In this document: in pieces, positions 61,493-64,000 of the stretch
How the letters are laid out: every line of letters begins with the position of its first letter
Numbering within the stretch: the stretch's first letter is position 1
From: Leucaena leucocephala
Lineage: Eukaryota > Streptophyta > Magnoliopsida > Fabales > Fabaceae
NCBI GenBank assembly: GCA_037074615.1
Contig: CM073563.1
Span: forward strand, 14,182,501-14,246,500
Length of the DNA stretch: 64,000 nt
Direction of reading: 5' to 3'
Translations under genes and position numbers: made by a program
Notes under the pieces: generated by a model
What the model was told of the DNA's origin: nothing
The model's input: only the letters and a program-made list of their open reading frames with translations
Database searches by the model: none

Positions 61493-63020
61493 ATATGGGT
61501 CCATATAGGTCACAAAAGAGTCTTCAATTGTTCCAAGGTAGTTTTACGCAAATGTAGCAAAACTTTGGCACTTCACTTTTCTATAGTGATAACTCACCCC
61601 AATCTCAACTTTTAATACGAATTCTATAACACCTATGTTCCTTAAGATATGGGTCTATGTAGGTCACGGAAGAGTTATCCATTGTTTCAATCTACTTCTA
61701 GGCAAATGAAGCAAAACCTTGGCACTTCTCCCGACCATAATGAAAAGTCCCCACCAATATCAACATTGAATATTCATTCTAGAATGCCACATTCCTCAAG
61801 ATATGGGTCCATATAGGTCACAAAAGGGTCATCAGTTGTTTCAAGGTAGTTTTACTCAAATGTAGCAAAACTATTGAACTTTACTTGTCTATAGTTGTAA
61901 GTCACCCCCAATCTTAACCTTCAATATGAGTTCTAGAATGTCACTTCTCCAAAGATGTGGGTCCATGCAGGTCACAAAGTGTCATCCATTTTTTCAAAGT
62001 ACTTTTAGCGAAATGTAGCGAAACTCTGGCACTTTTCCTGACCACAATGGAAAGTCCCCACCAATATCAACATTGAATATTCATTCTAGAATGCCACTTT
62101 CCTTAAGATATGGGTCCATATAGGTCACAAAAGAGTCCTCAATTGTTTCAAGGTAGTTTTACGCAAAAGTAGCAAAACTTTGGGACTTTACTTGTCTATA
62201 GTGATAACTCACCCCCAATCGCAACCTTCAATGTGAGTTCTAGAACGTTACTCTTCTTAAGATGTGGGTCCATGTAGGTCGCAAAAGTGTCATCCATTTT
62301 TTCAAAGTAGTTTTAGGCAAAGTAGCGGAACTCTGGCACTTTTCTCGACCATACTGAAAAATCCCCCCAATCTCTACTTTGAGTATGCGTTCTGGAAGGC
62401 TACTTTCCTTAAGATATGGGTCTATATAGGTCACAAAAGAGTCATCAACTGTTTCAAGGTAGTTCTACGCAAATGTAGCGAAACTTTGGCACTTTACTTT
62501 TCTACAGCGATAACCTCACCCCAATCTCAACTTTTAATACGAATTCTATAACACCTATTTTCCTTAAGATGTGGGTCCATGTAGGTCACGAAAGCGTTAT
62601 CCATTGTTTCAAGGAACTTTTAGGTAAATGCAGCAAAACCTTGGCACTTTTCCCGACCATAATGAAAAGTCCCCACCAGTATCAACATTGAATGTTCATT
62701 CTAGAATGCCACATTCCTCAAGATATGGGTCCATATAGGTCACAAAAGGGTCATCAATTGTTTCTAGTTTGACTCAAATGGAGCAAAATTATTGAACTTG
62801 TCTATACTTGTAACTCACCCCCGATCTCAACTTTCAATATGAGTTCTAGAATGTCACTTCTCCAAAGATGTGGGTCCATGTAGGTCACAAAGTGTCATCC
62901 ATTTTTTCAAAGTACTTTTAGGAAAATGTAGCGACACTCTGGCACTTTTCCTGACCATAATGGAAATTCCCCACCAATATCAACATTGAACATTCATTCT
63001 AGAATGCCACTTTCCTTAAG
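61493..63020 (+). repeat. HOR H39, complete decamer
   Basis: Repeats the H38 variant set, including the 'TTAACATATGGG' junction, but m1 has the common 'GGTCACAAAAGAG'. m10 has 'GCGACACTCTGG', otherwise restricted to H31-H33. Confidence 0.94.
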
Positions 63021-64000
63021 ATATGGGTCCATATAGGTCACAAAAGAGTCTTCAATTGTTCCAAGGTAGTTTTACGCAAATGTAGCAAAACTTTGGCACT
63101 TCACTTTTCTATAGTGATAACTCACCCCAATCTCAACTTTTAATACGAATTCTATAACACCTATTTTCCTTAAGATATGGGTCTATGTAGGTCACGGAAG
63201 AGTTATCCATTGTTTCAAGCTACTTCTAGGCAAGTGAAGCAAAACCTTGGCACTTCTCCCGACCATAATGAAAAGTCCCCACCGATATCAACATTGAATA
63301 TTCGTTCTAGAATGCCACATTCCTCAAGATATGGGTCCATATAGGTCACAAAAGGGTCATCAGTTGTTTCAAGGTAGTTTTACTCAAATGTAGCAAAACT
63401 ATTGAACTTTACTTGTCTATAGTTGTAAGTCACCCCCAATCTCAACCTTCAATATGAGTTCTAGAATGTCACTTCTCCAAAGATGTGGGTCCATGCAGGT
63501 CACAAAGTGTCATCCATTTTTTCAAAGTACTTTTAGCGAAATGTAGCGAAACTCTGGCACTTTTCCTGACCATAATGGAAAGTCCCCACCAATATCAACA
63601 TTGAATATTCATTCTAGAATGCCACTTTGCTTAAGATATGGGTCCATATAGGTCACAAAAGAGTCCTCAATTGTTTCAAGGTAGTTTTACGCAAAAGTAG
63701 CAAAACTTTGGGACTTTACTTGTCTATAGTGATAACTCACCCCCAATCGCAACCTTCAATGTGAGTTCTAGAACGTTACTCTTCTTAAGATGTGGGTCCA
63801 TGTAGGTCGCAAAAGTGTCATCCATTTTTTCAAAGTAGTTTTAGGCAAAGTAGCGGAACTCTGGCACTTTTCTCGACCATCCTGAAAAATCCCCCCAATC
63901 TCTACTTTGAGTATGCGTTCTGGAAGGCTACTTTCCTTAAGATATGGGTCTATATAGGTCACAAAAGAGTCATCAACTGTTTCAAGGTAGTTCTACGCAA
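63021..64000 (+). repeat. HOR H40, partial (cut by window edge)
   Basis: m1-m6 complete and the first 59 bp of m7 (from 63942). Variants: 'ACCGATATC', 'GGCAAGTGAAGC' and 'ATTCGTTC' in m2, 'GACCATAATGG' in m4 and 'CCATCCTGAAAAATC' in m6. Confidence 0.93.

Larger units (their letters stand above)
1..64000 (+). repeat. Satellite array: ~153-bp monomers in a 1528-bp decameric higher-order repeat
   Basis: The whole window except 18066-19975 is one head-to-tail satellite. Monomers were delimited by the anchor 'ATRTGGGTCYATRYAGGTC', which recurs every 145-155 bp. Similarity is highest at a lag of 1528 bp, where copies differ by only a few bases, and clearly lower at 153 and 306 bp. That is the signature of a higher-order repeat. 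Class A and class B monomers alternate throughout. About 406 complete monomers are visible and all lie in the same orientation. The array continues past both window edges. No gene, tRNA or rRNA is embedded in it. Such arrays in plants are usually centromeric, pericentromeric or subtelomeric heterochromatin; which applies here is unknown. Confidence 0.97.

Noticed and set aside
1..64000. CRISPR array or bacterial repeat system
   Set aside because: The repeats are contiguous without unique spacers, the monomer is about 153 bp, and a plant-type LTR is present.
1..64000. CENP-B-box-like motif or telomeric repeats
   Set aside because: No match to the CENP-B box pattern was found in any monomer, and 'TTTTAGG' in B monomers is isolated, not tandem telomere sequence.
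1..64000. A novel gene system, defence island or RNA gene hidden in the window
   Set aside because: Apart from the LTR all sequence is accounted for by the satellite. No tRNA, rRNA, structured RNA or conserved domain was seen on either strand.

Overview
The window is almost entirely one tandem satellite array with no protein-coding or RNA gene. It is head-to-tail on one strand, with no inverted monomer anywhere, and it runs off both ends. The basic unit is a monomer of about 153 bp (145-155 bp). Two monomer classes alternate strictly: A has a 'TAGTGATAACTCACCCC'-type centre and B has a 'CCGACCATAATG'-type centre, giving a dimer of about 306 bp. Five dimers form a higher-order repeat (HOR) of 10 monomers (m1-m10; 154+154+154+153+154+152+155+154+145+153 = 1528 bp). 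About 406 whole monomers are present, in 40 HOR registers (named H1-H40) plus one 4-monomer short unit.

Within the HOR, m1-m4 and m7-m10 are paralogous four-monomer blocks, with m5-m6 between them (a 4+2+4 plan). This explains the irregular units: H6 (1519 bp, rearranged), a 4-mer at 15272-15877, H34 (18-mer, 52938-55688) and H36 (8-mer, 57217-58436). All have breakpoints inside paralogous monomers, and none breaks A/B alternation. Single-base indels give H13 and H14 (1529 bp each) and H29 (1527 bp).

The array is interrupted once, in m5 of H12, by a 1910-bp insertion (18066-19975) that begins TG, ends CA and is flanked by the 5-bp target duplication TCAAG. It has no second terminal repeat and no gene, so it is best read as a solo LTR of a plant LTR retrotransposon, probably Ty1/copia-like and probably on the minus strand. 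It contains a 72-bp duplication, a 91-bp AT-rich tandem repeat, a TA-rich tract and a cluster of W-box motifs.

Layout: 1-9159, the most divergent HORs (H1; the H2-H5 subgroup; rearranged H6). 9160-17405, a subgroup whose m8 carries an m2-like patch. 17406-20848, the LTR-interrupted HOR. 20849-52937, highly homogenised HORs with visible local duplications (H13/H14, H15-H17, H20-H21/H22-H23, H31-H33). 52938-58436, a rearranged zone. 58437-64000, regular HORs.

The source is most likely a land plant, probably a eudicot. This rests on the LTR's appearance and on the satellite's nucleosome-scale monomer with HOR structure. No species is assigned. A centromeric, pericentromeric or other heterochromatic location is plausible but cannot be shown from sequence alone. 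Open frames in the array, including recurrent frames of 95 and 64 codons, are by-products of repeat homogenisation and are not annotated as genes.
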